From an uncultured Sulfolobales archaeon (GTDB taxonomy: Archaea; Thermoproteota; Thermoprotei_A; Sulfolobales; Desulfurococcaceae): a stretch of DNA of 7,424 bases. Location: the NCBI GenBank assembly GCA_938003605.1, contig CALKYD010000143.1:1-7424 (forward strand), given 5' to 3'. The position numbers and the translations under genes are program-made. Below, in pieces: positions 1 to 6,604 of the stretch (positions are counted from its first letter, which is position 1; the number at the start of each line of letters is the position of its first letter). The notes under the pieces were generated by a model. It ran no database searches. It was not told the DNA's origin and was given only the letters and a program-made list of their open reading frames with translations.

Positions 1-1
1 G

Positions 2-889
2 AATGACTACGAGGCCTTGAAGAGGGCTTTAAAAGATCTCACGTATGAAAATGGATTGCTAAGAGATGAAAACACTAAGTTGAAGCAGAAGCTTACCTTC
101 ACCTTAGCTGAAAGCACAACATTAAAAATCATTTTAAATTCAATTAAAGAAGACTTAGCTCAGTATAAAGAGCTGAGTAAAAGATTAATCGAGCTATCGG
201 CCTTAACTAACAGCTATTGCTGTATTCCAAGCGCTATACCTAGAGTTTTAAATAGTGAAGAAGTAGAGGCTGTTCGTGAAATCACTCTAGAGATCACGGG
301 TAACTCCATGGACATAGCCTTTGCATCGCGCCAAATATACAGCTATGTAGTTAAGAATATAAGGTACATTGAAGACCCCGAGATCCCAGTTATATCAGTG
401 AAAGTTTTGACGCGTAATGGCGAAACGCTTGTAGCGGACGTAGACATTAAGATCATTAGAAACTATGTGCAGACGCCGAATTACACAATATCGTCAAAAG
501 TAGGTGATTGCGATGACATGGCGGTCCTCGCTTACGCCATGCTTAAGGCATATGCGAGCTCCGCCAACTTGAGCAACGTAGAGATCTACTTGGTAACAGT
601 GGAGTTCTCGAATGGAGAAGGCCATGTCGCAGTAATGGTATTTAAAGAAGGCAGTGCAATCATAGTTGATCCGGCAGGGAGGTACATGTCTGTAGAGCAT
701 GGTTCATCAGTGTTTAAGCCTATTAGCGAGGAGATCTTGAATTACAGCAACTACTGGAGGAATTTAAAGAAGACCGATATAGTTAAGGTAACAATATATG
801 GCGTTGACGTAGATAAGGCTGATTACACTATTGTTGCAAGCGGCTCTATAAGTGACGTAATTAATGCTTTGTCTCAAAAGACTCCTTAG
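2..889 (+). CDS. Coiled-coil protein with transglutaminase-like (papain-fold) domain, 5'-truncated
   Basis: The reading frame is open to the left edge, so the true start lies outside the window; 295 residues are visible. Numbered from the codon at base 2, residues 1 to about 66 are charged and leucine-rich with heptad-like spacing and probably form a coiled coil. The remainder matches the transglutaminase-like fold. A Cys-His-Asp triad is visible: C170 in VGDCDDMAVLAYAML, H208 in EGHVAVMVF and D223 in IVDPAGRY. Family members include proteases, peptide cyclases and non-catalytic forms, so the substrate is unknown. A signal peptide or membrane anchor could precede the coiled coil, but that part is missing. 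The gene ends with TAG and overlaps the convergent aldolase gene by 29 nt, so no terminator fits between them. I am confident of the fold and triad, not of the function. Confidence 0.8.
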   Translation, partial: NDYEALKRALKDLTYENGLLRDENTKLKQKLTFTLAESTTLKIILNSIKEDLAQYKELSKRLIELSALTNSYCCIPSAIPRVLNSEEVEAVREITLEITGNSMDIAFASRQIYSYVVKNIRYIEDPEIPVISVKVLTRNGETLVADVDIKIIRNYVQTPNYTISSKVGDCDDMAVLAYAMLKAYASSANLSNVEIYLVTVEFSNGEGHVAVMVFKEGSAIIVDPAGRYMSVEHGSSVFKPISEEILNYSNYWRNLKKTDIVKVTIYGVDVDKADYTIVASGSISDVINALSQKTP

Positions 890-1535
890 GCTTCAACTTG
901 CTTAAGAACTCCTTCATCCGAGGCTCGACTACTTCGCTTGGTATTGTAAAGGCTTTGCCAATAGCTTTAGATAGCACGTATATATGCGCTACTCTCTCAA
1001 CTACTTCTAATACCTCTAGAGCTTCCCAAAGATCTTTACCGCAAGCTACTACTCCATGATTTGCCAGTAAGGCCGCTCTCCTATCCCTCAACGCCTTCAC
1101 AGCGTTCTCCGCCAACTCCCTGCTGCCGAATGGAGCGTAGTCAGCTACTCTAACTTCTCCTCCAACATATAGAACTACTTCCTCAATTATGGGTGGAATG
1201 CCTTCTCTAGCTACAGCTAAAGCTGAAGAGTATGTTGCGTGGGCATGAATTACTGCATTGAAGTACTCATACTCCCTATATATCCTTAAGTGTAGATGGA
1301 TCTCTACAGTGGGCAAGCCCTCTCCCTCAATTACATTGCCTTCCATATCTACTACCAGTAAGTCCTTGGGGCTTAGAGAGCTTTTAACGAGTCCGCTGGG
1401 CGTTATTACAACGTGGCCTTTATCGGGTATCCTTACGCTCACATTACCTGACCTACCGTAGTTCAACCCTTTTTCCTCAAGGATCCTGAGGACTTCCACT
1501 ACACTACTCCTTACTTCTTCATACAAGGCGTCCAC
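861..1535 (-). CDS. Class II aldolase/adducin family protein, L-fuculose-phosphate aldolase-like
   Basis: The 224-residue product has the usual length of Zn-dependent class II sugar-phosphate aldolases of the FucA/AraD group, which cleave or epimerise phosphorylated sugars in the cytoplasm. Visible signatures are GRSGNVSVR (27-35) and TPSG (45-48) for phosphate binding, the acidic residue E78 in LPTVEIHLHL, and zinc histidines H97 and H99 in VIHAHATYSS and H160 in LLANHGVVACG. The known members give dihydroxyacetone phosphate plus an aldehyde; in some archaea such an enzyme supplies lactaldehyde for coenzyme F420. Whether that applies here is inference. The GTG start at 1535 has GGAG only 1 nt upstream, too close for an SD, but a TATA-like box about 32 nt upstream suggests a near-leaderless start. 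A TTG at 1526 (221 aa), 8 nt after GGAGTG, is an alternative. The gene ends in TAA. Confidence 0.85.
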   Translation of the reverse strand: MDALYEEVRSSVVEVLRILEEKGLNYGRSGNVSVRIPDKGHVVITPSGLVKSSLSPKDLLVVDMEGNVIEGEGLPTVEIHLHLRIYREYEYFNAVIHAHATYSSALAVAREGIPPIIEEVVLYVGGEVRVADYAPFGSRELAENAVKALRDRRAALLANHGVVACGKDLWEALEVLEVVERVAHIYVLSKAIGKAFTIPSEVVEPRMKEFLSKLKPKESFETKH

Positions 1536-1563
1536 ACTCCGGGATGATATTCTGGGAGAGACA

Positions 1564-1571
1564 ATATATTT
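1564..1571 (-). promoter_or_regulatory. Probable TATA box of the aldolase gene
   Basis: On the minus strand this reads AAATATAT within AAAATATATTG, in the 57-nt gap between the helicase stop and the aldolase start. Its centre is about 32 nt from the GTG, so transcription would begin about 5-6 nt before that codon, typical of short-leader archaeal mRNAs. It suggests the aldolase can be transcribed separately from the helicase. Confidence 0.45.
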
Positions 1572-1592
1572 TCTTAAGAGTCATTAATGGGC

Positions 1593-4226
1593 CTACTGCT
1601 TAGGGGAGCTCCCACTTATGAACTTAACTGTTTCCTCATAGAGCTTCTTCAGAAGCTTCCTCCTGTCCTCCATCAATACTATATCACTGTATCCCTGCAG
1701 AACAATGTTGTGCGCAAACGGGCTTGGCACGCTTCTCGCATTAAGCTCTCTAACCTCTATTTCTCCAGAGCGAATCCACTCGAGAACCTTCCTTGCTGCC
1801 TCGATATCCATGTGGTCTTCAAGTATTTCCCTAAAGGTTTCTTCAAGCACTGGAAAGCCATCTATCTCTCCCACTACTTTTAGCAGTTCTTCAGCGTTTA
1901 ACTGGAGTTTCCTCGAATCCCTTTCAACGTCCCTATATCTCCTAAGCATCATTAGGCTTCTAAGAGCGCAGTGCCTAAATCTATGCTTCACTAGTTCTGT
2001 TCTTACAAGAACTTTCTTCAATACGTCAGCTATGTTCTCTGGATGCAGCTGGAGCAATAGCTTCCTCCACTCAGCCTTTGGATGCCCTGGTAGAGTTAGC
2101 ATAAATCCATTATCGTTGACAGCTACTCTGACATTGCACCCTATGGAGTTACCCACTACGTATGCGTAAGCTCTGGCAAGCGATGAGTTAACTCTCCTGC
2201 CGAAGAGTGAATGCACTATCACGTTCCTCCTATCAGGCTCATCGTATACTTCAATTAACACTAGCTTATCTGAAGGAATGAGCCCTCCAGTAAACTCCAT
2301 CTGCTCCCTAATGTACTTATACATTATGTCTGCGAGGCGCTCCTCAACACCATACTCATTAACTATGTAACTCACTACTTCCCTACGTGCCTTGCTTGAA
2401 GCCTGTTCACCAACCACCCTCCTAAACTTCCCAACTTCTATAGCTGAATCAAATGCCAGGGGAAGCGTTTCACTAAACCAGCTTGGCACAGTGGGCTTAG
2501 CTCCATCAGCTCTCTTAACGAAGACTTTGAAGCCCCTACCCCTAACGTATTCATAAACTCTTCCACCGAGCACAAATAAATCCCCTGGTGTAAGCCATTC
2601 AGCGAACTCCTCCTCTAGGTCACCAATGTACTTGCCGTCAACTGTAAATACGCTTACTTTAGCTTCATCAGGTATGGTTCCTAAGTTAAGGAAGTATATC
2701 ATTCTAGCCCCTCTGCGAGCCCTAAAAACACTTCTATCTTCATAAAGTCTCACCTTGGAGTAAACCCTCATGTGCTCTAAGTAATTTGAGTAAGCGCCAG
2801 CAAGGTACTTTAGTGAGTGCACGAAGTCTTCATAAGTCAATTCATGGAAGCTGTAAGTCCTCTTAACCAGCCTAAATGCTTCATCTACTCCCCACTCCCT
2901 CTCGAGAGCCATCCCCAGCAAGTGCTGTATTAAGACGTCAAGCGGGTTTTTAGGTATGTGGACTCTATCAATTCTTCTCTCTAAAGCTAGCTTAGCTAGA
3001 ACAGTGCATTCAATGAGGTCATCCCTATCCACTACTATCATTACTCCCTTACTTACGTGGCTTACGTGATGCCCAGATCTACCTACTCTCTGGAGGAGTC
3101 TACTGACAGACTTTGGACTACTTAATAAAACTACTGCATCGATGTAGCCTATGTCTATGCCTAGCTCCAGGCTCGTTGAGGAAACTATGGCCTTCAGCTC
3201 CCCCCTCTTCAACTTGTCCTCTACTTCAAGCCTTACGTTCCTACTTAAGCTACTGTGATGGGCCTCAATTTCATCTACGTTAACTACTCCATTCATTACT
3301 TTCCTAAGCTTGAAGACAACTCTTTCAGTTGAACTCCTAGTGTTAGTGAATATGAGAGTTGTCCTATGTTGCTTAATTACATTCGAGATCAATTCATAAA
3401 TGGCTTCGCTTATTTCCTCAGCACTCGCATTAATTAAGTCAACTCCAGGTGCGGCAACTCTTATTTCAATTGGCTTAGCGAACCTGGCATCTACTATGTA
3501 GCAGTCCCTAAGCTCCCCGCCATCCCTATAGCCAACTAGGAACTTAGCTACTTCGTCTAGAGGAGATATGGTTGCGCTCAGCCCTATTCTAACCAGCTCT
3601 CTTCCAGCTAAGTTCTCGAGTCTCTCAATTGATAGAGCTAGGTGACTGCCCCTCTTAGTGGAGGCTAGCTCGTGTATTTCATCAACTATGATTGCTTCTA
3701 CGTTTTTAAGGCATTCCCTGAACTTAGGGGCGTTTAGAGCTAGTGCCAGGCTCTCAGGAGTAGTTATTAGTATGTGGGGTGGGTTGCGAAGCATTTTGTG
3801 CTTCTCATAAGGAGTCGTGTCACTAGTCCTTACAGATACCTTAATTTGCGGCAGGGATACTCCATACTTATCCTCAGCTATTCGCATGACGCCATCTATG
3901 GGTTCAATTAAGTTCCTCCTCATGTCGTTATTCAAGGCTCTCAGAGGACTTACGTAAACTACTCGAACACCTTCTGGCAGGGAGCTGCTTCTCTCATACT
4001 CTACATAAAGGTTATCTATTATTCCTAGAAATGCAGCTAGAGTCTTCCCAGTTCCAGTAGGAGCTGAAACCAATACGTTAGCACCAGCCTTAATTAATGG
4101 AATAGCCATTCTCTGTGGAGGAGTGAGAGAGCCATACTTTGCCCTAAACCAATCAGCAATATAGGGTCTTAAGAGCTTCAGGACTTCTTCATCTACACCA
4201 ACGTCCTCTGCATACTTAATTGACAC
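1593..4226 (-). CDS. lhr: Lhr-core family ATP-dependent superfamily 2 helicase
   Basis: The 877-residue product matches the normal length of archaeal Lhr-core helicases, which act in DNA repair or RNA metabolism. Superfamily 2 motifs are in order: LTPPQRMAIP near 34-43, Walker A APTGTGKT 55-62, TTPESL 155-160, DEIH 182-185, SAT 217-219, LIFTNTRSSTERV 291-303, TSLELGIDIG 351-360 and QRVGRSGH 379-386. The C-terminal half has Lhr hallmarks: PLDVLIQHLLGMALE 428-442, LGTIPD 515-520, LTPGDLFVLGGR 545-556, PTVPSW 578-583, RFRHCALRSLMMLRRYR 749-765 and PSPFAHN 834-840. These cover the winged-helix and beta-barrel parts, so the protein appears intact. The GTG start at 4226 is supported by GGGTG (4237-4233 on this strand) with a 6-nt spacer. 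It is divergent from the oxidoreductase operon and I see no functional link to it. Assignment to the aLhr1 or aLhr2 clade is not possible by eye. Confidence 0.93.
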   Translation of the reverse strand: MSIKYAEDVGVDEEVLKLLRPYIADWFRAKYGSLTPPQRMAIPLIKAGANVLVSAPTGTGKTLAAFLGIIDNLYVEYERSSSLPEGVRVVYVSPLRALNNDMRRNLIEPIDGVMRIAEDKYGVSLPQIKVSVRTSDTTPYEKHKMLRNPPHILITTPESLALALNAPKFRECLKNVEAIIVDEIHELASTKRGSHLALSIERLENLAGRELVRIGLSATISPLDEVAKFLVGYRDGGELRDCYIVDARFAKPIEIRVAAPGVDLINASAEEISEAIYELISNVIKQHRTTLIFTNTRSSTERVVFKLRKVMNGVVNVDEIEAHHSSLSRNVRLEVEDKLKRGELKAIVSSTSLELGIDIGYIDAVVLLSSPKSVSRLLQRVGRSGHHVSHVSKGVMIVVDRDDLIECTVLAKLALERRIDRVHIPKNPLDVLIQHLLGMALEREWGVDEAFRLVKRTYSFHELTYEDFVHSLKYLAGAYSNYLEHMRVYSKVRLYEDRSVFRARRGARMIYFLNLGTIPDEAKVSVFTVDGKYIGDLEEEFAEWLTPGDLFVLGGRVYEYVRGRGFKVFVKRADGAKPTVPSWFSETLPLAFDSAIEVGKFRRVVGEQASSKARREVVSYIVNEYGVEERLADIMYKYIREQMEFTGGLIPSDKLVLIEVYDEPDRRNVIVHSLFGRRVNSSLARAYAYVVGNSIGCNVRVAVNDNGFMLTLPGHPKAEWRKLLLQLHPENIADVLKKVLVRTELVKHRFRHCALRSLMMLRRYRDVERDSRKLQLNAEELLKVVGEIDGFPVLEETFREILEDHMDIEAARKVLEWIRSGEIEVRELNARSVPSPFAHNIVLQGYSDIVLMEDRRKLLKKLYEETVKFISGSSPKQ

Positions 4227-4275
4227 CTATAGCACCCACTGCCTACTGCGCACTATACTCTAGCAACAAGCGTTG

Positions 4276-4283
4276 ATTTAAAA
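4276..4283 (-). promoter_or_regulatory. Candidate TATA box for the helicase gene
   Basis: The minus strand reads TTTTAAAT. Its centre is about 53 nt upstream of the GTG at 4226, which would give a leader of about 27 nt carrying the GGGTG ribosome site. AT-rich octamers are common, so this is tentative. Confidence 0.3.
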
Positions 4284-4290
4284 CAGAGTA

Positions 4291-4297
4291 TTTTTAT
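4291..4297 (+). promoter_or_regulatory. Candidate upstream TATA box (TTTTTAT) in the divergent intergenic region
   Basis: The plus strand reads GTATTTTTATG here. A start site about 25-27 nt downstream would fall near 4320, giving a long leader of about 115 nt before the delta gene, or a leaderless transcript for the 32-codon frame at 4312-4410. A 5-bp inverted repeat (CATGC CAAT GCATG, 4301-4314) follows directly. There is no independent support. Confidence 0.25.
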
Positions 4298-4349
4298 GTT
4301 CATGCCAATGCATGCTGGTGGAGCCCTTAATTGAGAAGCAATCCCATAG

Positions 4350-4374
4350 CTTGCCGCTATCGCCGGCATTCAAG
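4350..4374 (+). repeat. Short imperfect hairpin next to the operon promoter
   Basis: CTTG (4350-4353) pairs with CAAG (4371-4374) and CCG (4354-4356) with CGG (4364-4366). The loop is 7 nt, and 4 nt (4367-4370) bulge on the 3' arm. It abuts the TTTATA box at 4375. It could be an operator-like dyad or chance; no U-tract follows, so it is not a terminator. Confidence 0.25.
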
Positions 4375-4380
4375 TTTATA
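4375..4380 (+). promoter_or_regulatory. Probable TATA box of the 2-oxoacid:ferredoxin oxidoreductase operon
   Basis: AGTTTATAG is a good match to the archaeal TATA consensus. A start site near 4404 would give a leader of about 30 nt containing AGGTGA (4424-4429) and leading to the CTG at 4436. A second box, TTATAAA at 4398-4404, would put the start near 4427, suiting a leaderless message from the GTG at 4426. The choice between boxes is tied to the unresolved start of the delta gene. Confidence 0.45.
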
Positions 4381-4397
4381 GATGCTTTCCATTCTCC

Positions 4398-4404
4398 TTA
4401 TAAA
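4398..4404 (+). promoter_or_regulatory. Alternative TATA box for the oxidoreductase operon
   Basis: TTATAAA is centred about 25-26 nt upstream of the GTG at 4426, the spacing expected of a leaderless archaeal transcript. If this is the real promoter, translation would begin in a frame that stops at TAA 4459-4461 unless a +1 shift occurs. Confidence 0.35.
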
Positions 4405-4423
4405 GCGTAGAGGGGCTTGTGTT

Positions 4424-4429
4424 AGGTGA
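4424..4429 (+). promoter_or_regulatory. Ribosome binding site AGGTGA before the delta subunit gene
   Basis: AGGTGA matches the 3' end of archaeal 16S rRNA (complement of UCACCU) and lies 6 nt before CTG 4436, in the frame of the ferredoxin subunit. The alpha gene has an equivalent site with the same spacer. It is the main argument for a CTG start. It contains the GTG of the alternative start and the TGA that closes the frame upstream. Confidence 0.5.
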
Positions 4430-4435
4430 GCAGCT

Positions 4436-4642
4436 CTGCAGTGTACTCCATTAGTCGATAAATCCCTTTGCAAGGGCTGTAGCATATGCATAGAGATGTG
4501 TCCAAGGAAATCACTCGTAGTTAGCATTGATGTAGGTCCCTTAGGCTACAGGTACCCAGTCTACGTAGGCAGCTGCATTGGATGCAGAGTATGCGAGTGG
4601 TTTTGCCCAGACTTTGCTATAGCTGTGAGGTGTGATTCTTGA
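4436..4642 (+). CDS. korD: 2-oxoacid:ferredoxin oxidoreductase delta subunit, two [4Fe-4S] ferredoxin (start unusual)
   Basis: This 68-residue frame encodes the electron-transfer subunit that carries electrons from the TPP-bound intermediate to free ferredoxin. Two complete cluster motifs are visible: CKGCSICIEMCP (C12, C15, C18, C22) and CIGCRVCEWFCP (C47, C50, C53, C57), separated by a typical linker. The TGA stop overlaps the TTG start of the alpha gene. The start is the problem. The frame is closed by TGA at 4427 and no ATG, GTG or TTG follows before the first cluster; the first ATG (4496) would delete three of its cysteines. The annotated CTG at 4436 has the SD AGGTGA 6 nt upstream, the same spacer as the alpha gene. 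The alternative is GTG 4426 (MSSSAVY...) with a +1 shift before TAA 4459. The product is confident; the start is not. Confidence 0.8.
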   Translation: MQCTPLVDKSLCKGCSICIEMCPRKSLVVSIDVGPLGYRYPVYVGSCIGCRVCEWFCPDFAIAVRCDS

Positions 4643-5784
4643 GAAAGCTCCTGTCAGGCAATGAAGCTATAGCTGAAGGAGCTCTTGCAGCCGGCTGCAA
4701 CTTCTATGCAGGCTACCCGATTACTCCATCTAGCGAAATAATGCATTACATGGCTAGAGAGCTCCCCAAGAGAGGCGGCGTATTCATACAGGCGGAGGAC
4801 GAGTTAGCTGCAGTAAACATTGTTGTAGGAGCTTCTCTAGCAGGAGCTAAAGCCATGACTGCTACAAGTGGCCCAGGGTTCTCATTAATGCAGGAAGGAA
4901 TTGGGTATGCCGTAATGGTTGAAGCCCCAATAGTCGTAGTCAACGTCATGAGGGTTGGCCCAGCTACAGGGCAAGCGACTAAGCCAGCCCAAGGAGACAT
5001 TATGCAGGCTAGGTGGGGGAGGCATGGAGACCAATACGTAGTCTCACTAGCTCCATCAACCCCCCAGGAATCCTTTGAATTAACTATTGAAGCATTTAAC
5101 ATAGCTGAAGAGTTGAGAGTGCCAGTGATAATATTGATAGATGAATTCATAGCTCATGGAAGGGAGGTAGTTGTCTTTAAAGAAATGGCCATTAAATATA
5201 GGAGGACAGTAGTGGAAGGGGGTGAAGAGCCCTTTAACTCTATGAACCCAAGGATAGCCCCTCCTCTCCCAGAACTCGGCTCAGGGAAATACCTGCTGAT
5301 CACTGGTTCAACACATAATGGATGGGGGTACAGAGACGTCCACAACTTTGAGACTCACTTCAACTTAGTCAAGAGGCTTAAGGACAAGGTCATGCTTAAC
5401 ATAGATAAGCTATTCATGTATGAAGTGCATGGAGATGAGGAGCCAGAAGTCTTGTTCATATCCTACGGCTCTACAGCTAGGCCTGCTAAGGAGGCCGTCA
5501 ATAAATTAAGATCTATGGGTGTTAGAGCTAAGTTAGTTAAGCTAAAGACTCTGTGGCCCATCGACGTAGGATTAATTAAGAAGCTTGGAGGGAATCCTGA
5601 GGCAGTAATAGTGCCTGAGCAAAACCTAGGCCAACTAATAATGGATGTAGAGAGGATCTACAGCCCCTTTGAGTACAAAGTAGTGGGCTATAATAAGGTT
5701 GGAGGAGGAATACCAATTTACCCTAGTGAACTAGTGGAAGAAGCCTTAAGGGTGTTAGGCCGTGGAGGCAAAGCATCCGACTAG
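4639..5784 (+). CDS. korA: 2-oxoacid:ferredoxin oxidoreductase alpha subunit
   Basis: The 381-residue product is a full-length KorA-type alpha subunit. It forms the pyrimidine-binding side of the TPP site of an enzyme that oxidatively decarboxylates a 2-oxoacid to an acyl-CoA with ferredoxin as acceptor, or runs in reverse. Visible motifs are YPITPSS (26-32), QAEDE (51-55) with the acidic residue expected to act on the TPP aminopyrimidine, TSGPG (76-80), and GPATGQATKPAQGD (107-120). The C-terminal part (about 250-375) has the second transketolase-like domain, with LFISYGSTARPAKEA and VIVPEQNLGQL. The TTG start at 4639 overlaps the delta stop and is preceded by GAGGTG (4627-4632) with a 6-nt spacer. 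The 3' end overlaps the beta gene by 23 nt. The KorA-like form suggests 2-oxoglutarate as substrate, but other 2-oxoacids are possible. Confidence 0.93.
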   Translation: MRKLLSGNEAIAEGALAAGCNFYAGYPITPSSEIMHYMARELPKRGGVFIQAEDELAAVNIVVGASLAGAKAMTATSGPGFSLMQEGIGYAVMVEAPIVVVNVMRVGPATGQATKPAQGDIMQARWGRHGDQYVVSLAPSTPQESFELTIEAFNIAEELRVPVIILIDEFIAHGREVVVFKEMAIKYRRTVVEGGEEPFNSMNPRIAPPLPELGSGKYLLITGSTHNGWGYRDVHNFETHFNLVKRLKDKVMLNIDKLFMYEVHGDEEPEVLFISYGSTARPAKEAVNKLRSMGVRAKLVKLKTLWPIDVGLIKKLGGNPEAVIVPEQNLGQLIMDVERIYSPFEYKVVGYNKVGGGIPIYPSELVEEALRVLGRGGKASD

Positions 5785-6604
5785 GCGTTATGTTAGAGAG
5801 GAAGTTCTTCCAACAACATTCTGCCCCGGTTGCTACAACGGCATAGTTATGAACGCCATAGCTTTAGCCTTTAAGGAGCTGGGCATAAGTGACTTAAGGA
5901 ACTACGTTTTCGTCAGTGGAATAGGCTGTGCATCGTGGATACCAAACCCGTACCTTAAGGCAGACTCTATACACACGCTGCACGGTAGAGCTATTCCTGT
6001 TGCAACAGGCGTAAAGTTAGCTAAGCCCTCCCTCAATGTAATAGTGATTGCTGGAGACGGAGATCTTGCTTCAATAGGTGGAAACCACTTAATACATGCT
6101 GCTAGGAGAAACATGGATATCCTAGTGATAATGGTTAACAACTAAGTGTACGCTATGACAAGAGGACAGCAGTCTCCAACAACTCCACAGGGACTTATAA
6201 CTGTCACTACTCCATACGGTAACTTTGAGAAGCCCTTTGACGTATCTAAAATTATTGCTGAGACCAATGCAAACTACGTTGCTAGGTGGTGTATAGTTAA
6301 CTTCACTCAATTAAAGGAGAGCGTTAAGGAGGCTTTAACTAAGTATGATAAGGGCTTTAGATTCATAGAGGTCTGGGCACCGTGTATAACGTATGTAGTC
6401 AGGTATGAAGGAAAGACTCCTGGGAGGGCTTTAAAGGAAATGAGTAGGAAGTGTATTCCATTAAGTGATTACGAGAAATTGCCTGTAGAGAAAAGAGATG
6501 GAAGTATAGCTGTAGGAGTGTTTAAGAAGGAGCTTAAGCCGGGCTTCATAGATCTATACAGGAGCTATGTTGAAAAAGCTGTTGGAGGGATTGACAGTAC
6601 ATGA
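5762..6604 (+). CDS. korB: 2-oxoacid:ferredoxin oxidoreductase beta subunit, interrupted by an in-frame TAA
   Basis: The frame encodes 127 residues, a TAA at codon 128, and 152 more codons in the same frame, adding to 280 codons, a normal length for this subunit. It should bind TPP-Mg2+ and one [4Fe-4S] cluster. Cluster ligands are C21 and C24 (FCPGC), C56 (GIGC) and, beyond the stop, C208 (WAPC). The TPP motif runs from GDGD (98-101) to NN (126-127). The family's NN-x-hydrophobic-Y-G-x-T-x-GQ continues after the stop as VYAMTRGQQSPTTP, so the TAA replaces one variable residue. The GTG start at 5762 has GGGTG 7 nt upstream; the gene ends ATGA-overlapped with gamma. The second half could start at GTG 6146, but no convincing SD precedes it. 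The interruption may be sequence error, mutation or readthrough; no frameshift is involved. Confidence 0.9.
6143..6145 (+). other. In-frame TAA inside the beta subunit gene
   Basis: The codon follows AAC AAC, the NN of the TPP motif, and precedes GTG TAC GCT ATG ACA (V-Y-A-M-T). One base change would give a sense codon such as TAT/TAC (Tyr), CAA (Gln), GAA (Glu) or AAA (Lys). I see no convincing stem-loop just downstream that would suggest programmed readthrough. Confidence 0.95.

Noticed and set aside
861..863. Genome-wide reassignment of TAA to an amino acid
   Set aside because: The aldolase gene ends with TAA at the expected family length, so TAA appears to act as a stop in this genome.
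1705..2169. Open frame of 154 codons antisense to the helicase
   Set aside because: It is Ser/Leu/Thr-rich low-complexity sequence, as expected from the complement of a real gene, and shows no domain or ribosome site.
4227..4435. tRNA, C/D box RNA, CRISPR or insertion sequence in the divergent intergenic region
   Set aside because: No cloverleaf, no RTGATGA/CTGA box pair, no regularly spaced repeats and no transposase or terminal repeats were visible here or elsewhere in the window.
4746..5150. Open frame of 134 codons antisense to the alpha subunit
   Set aside because: It lies wholly inside a gene with clear family motifs and has no recognisable protein features.
6143..6145. Selenocysteine or pyrrolysine at the beta internal stop
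   Set aside because: Those residues use TGA and TAG; this codon is TAA. No SECIS-like or other stimulating hairpin is apparent nearby.
5762..6604. Frameshift or intron in the beta gene
   Set aside because: Both halves share the same frame and join the family motif with exactly one codon between them, so there is no inserted or missing sequence.
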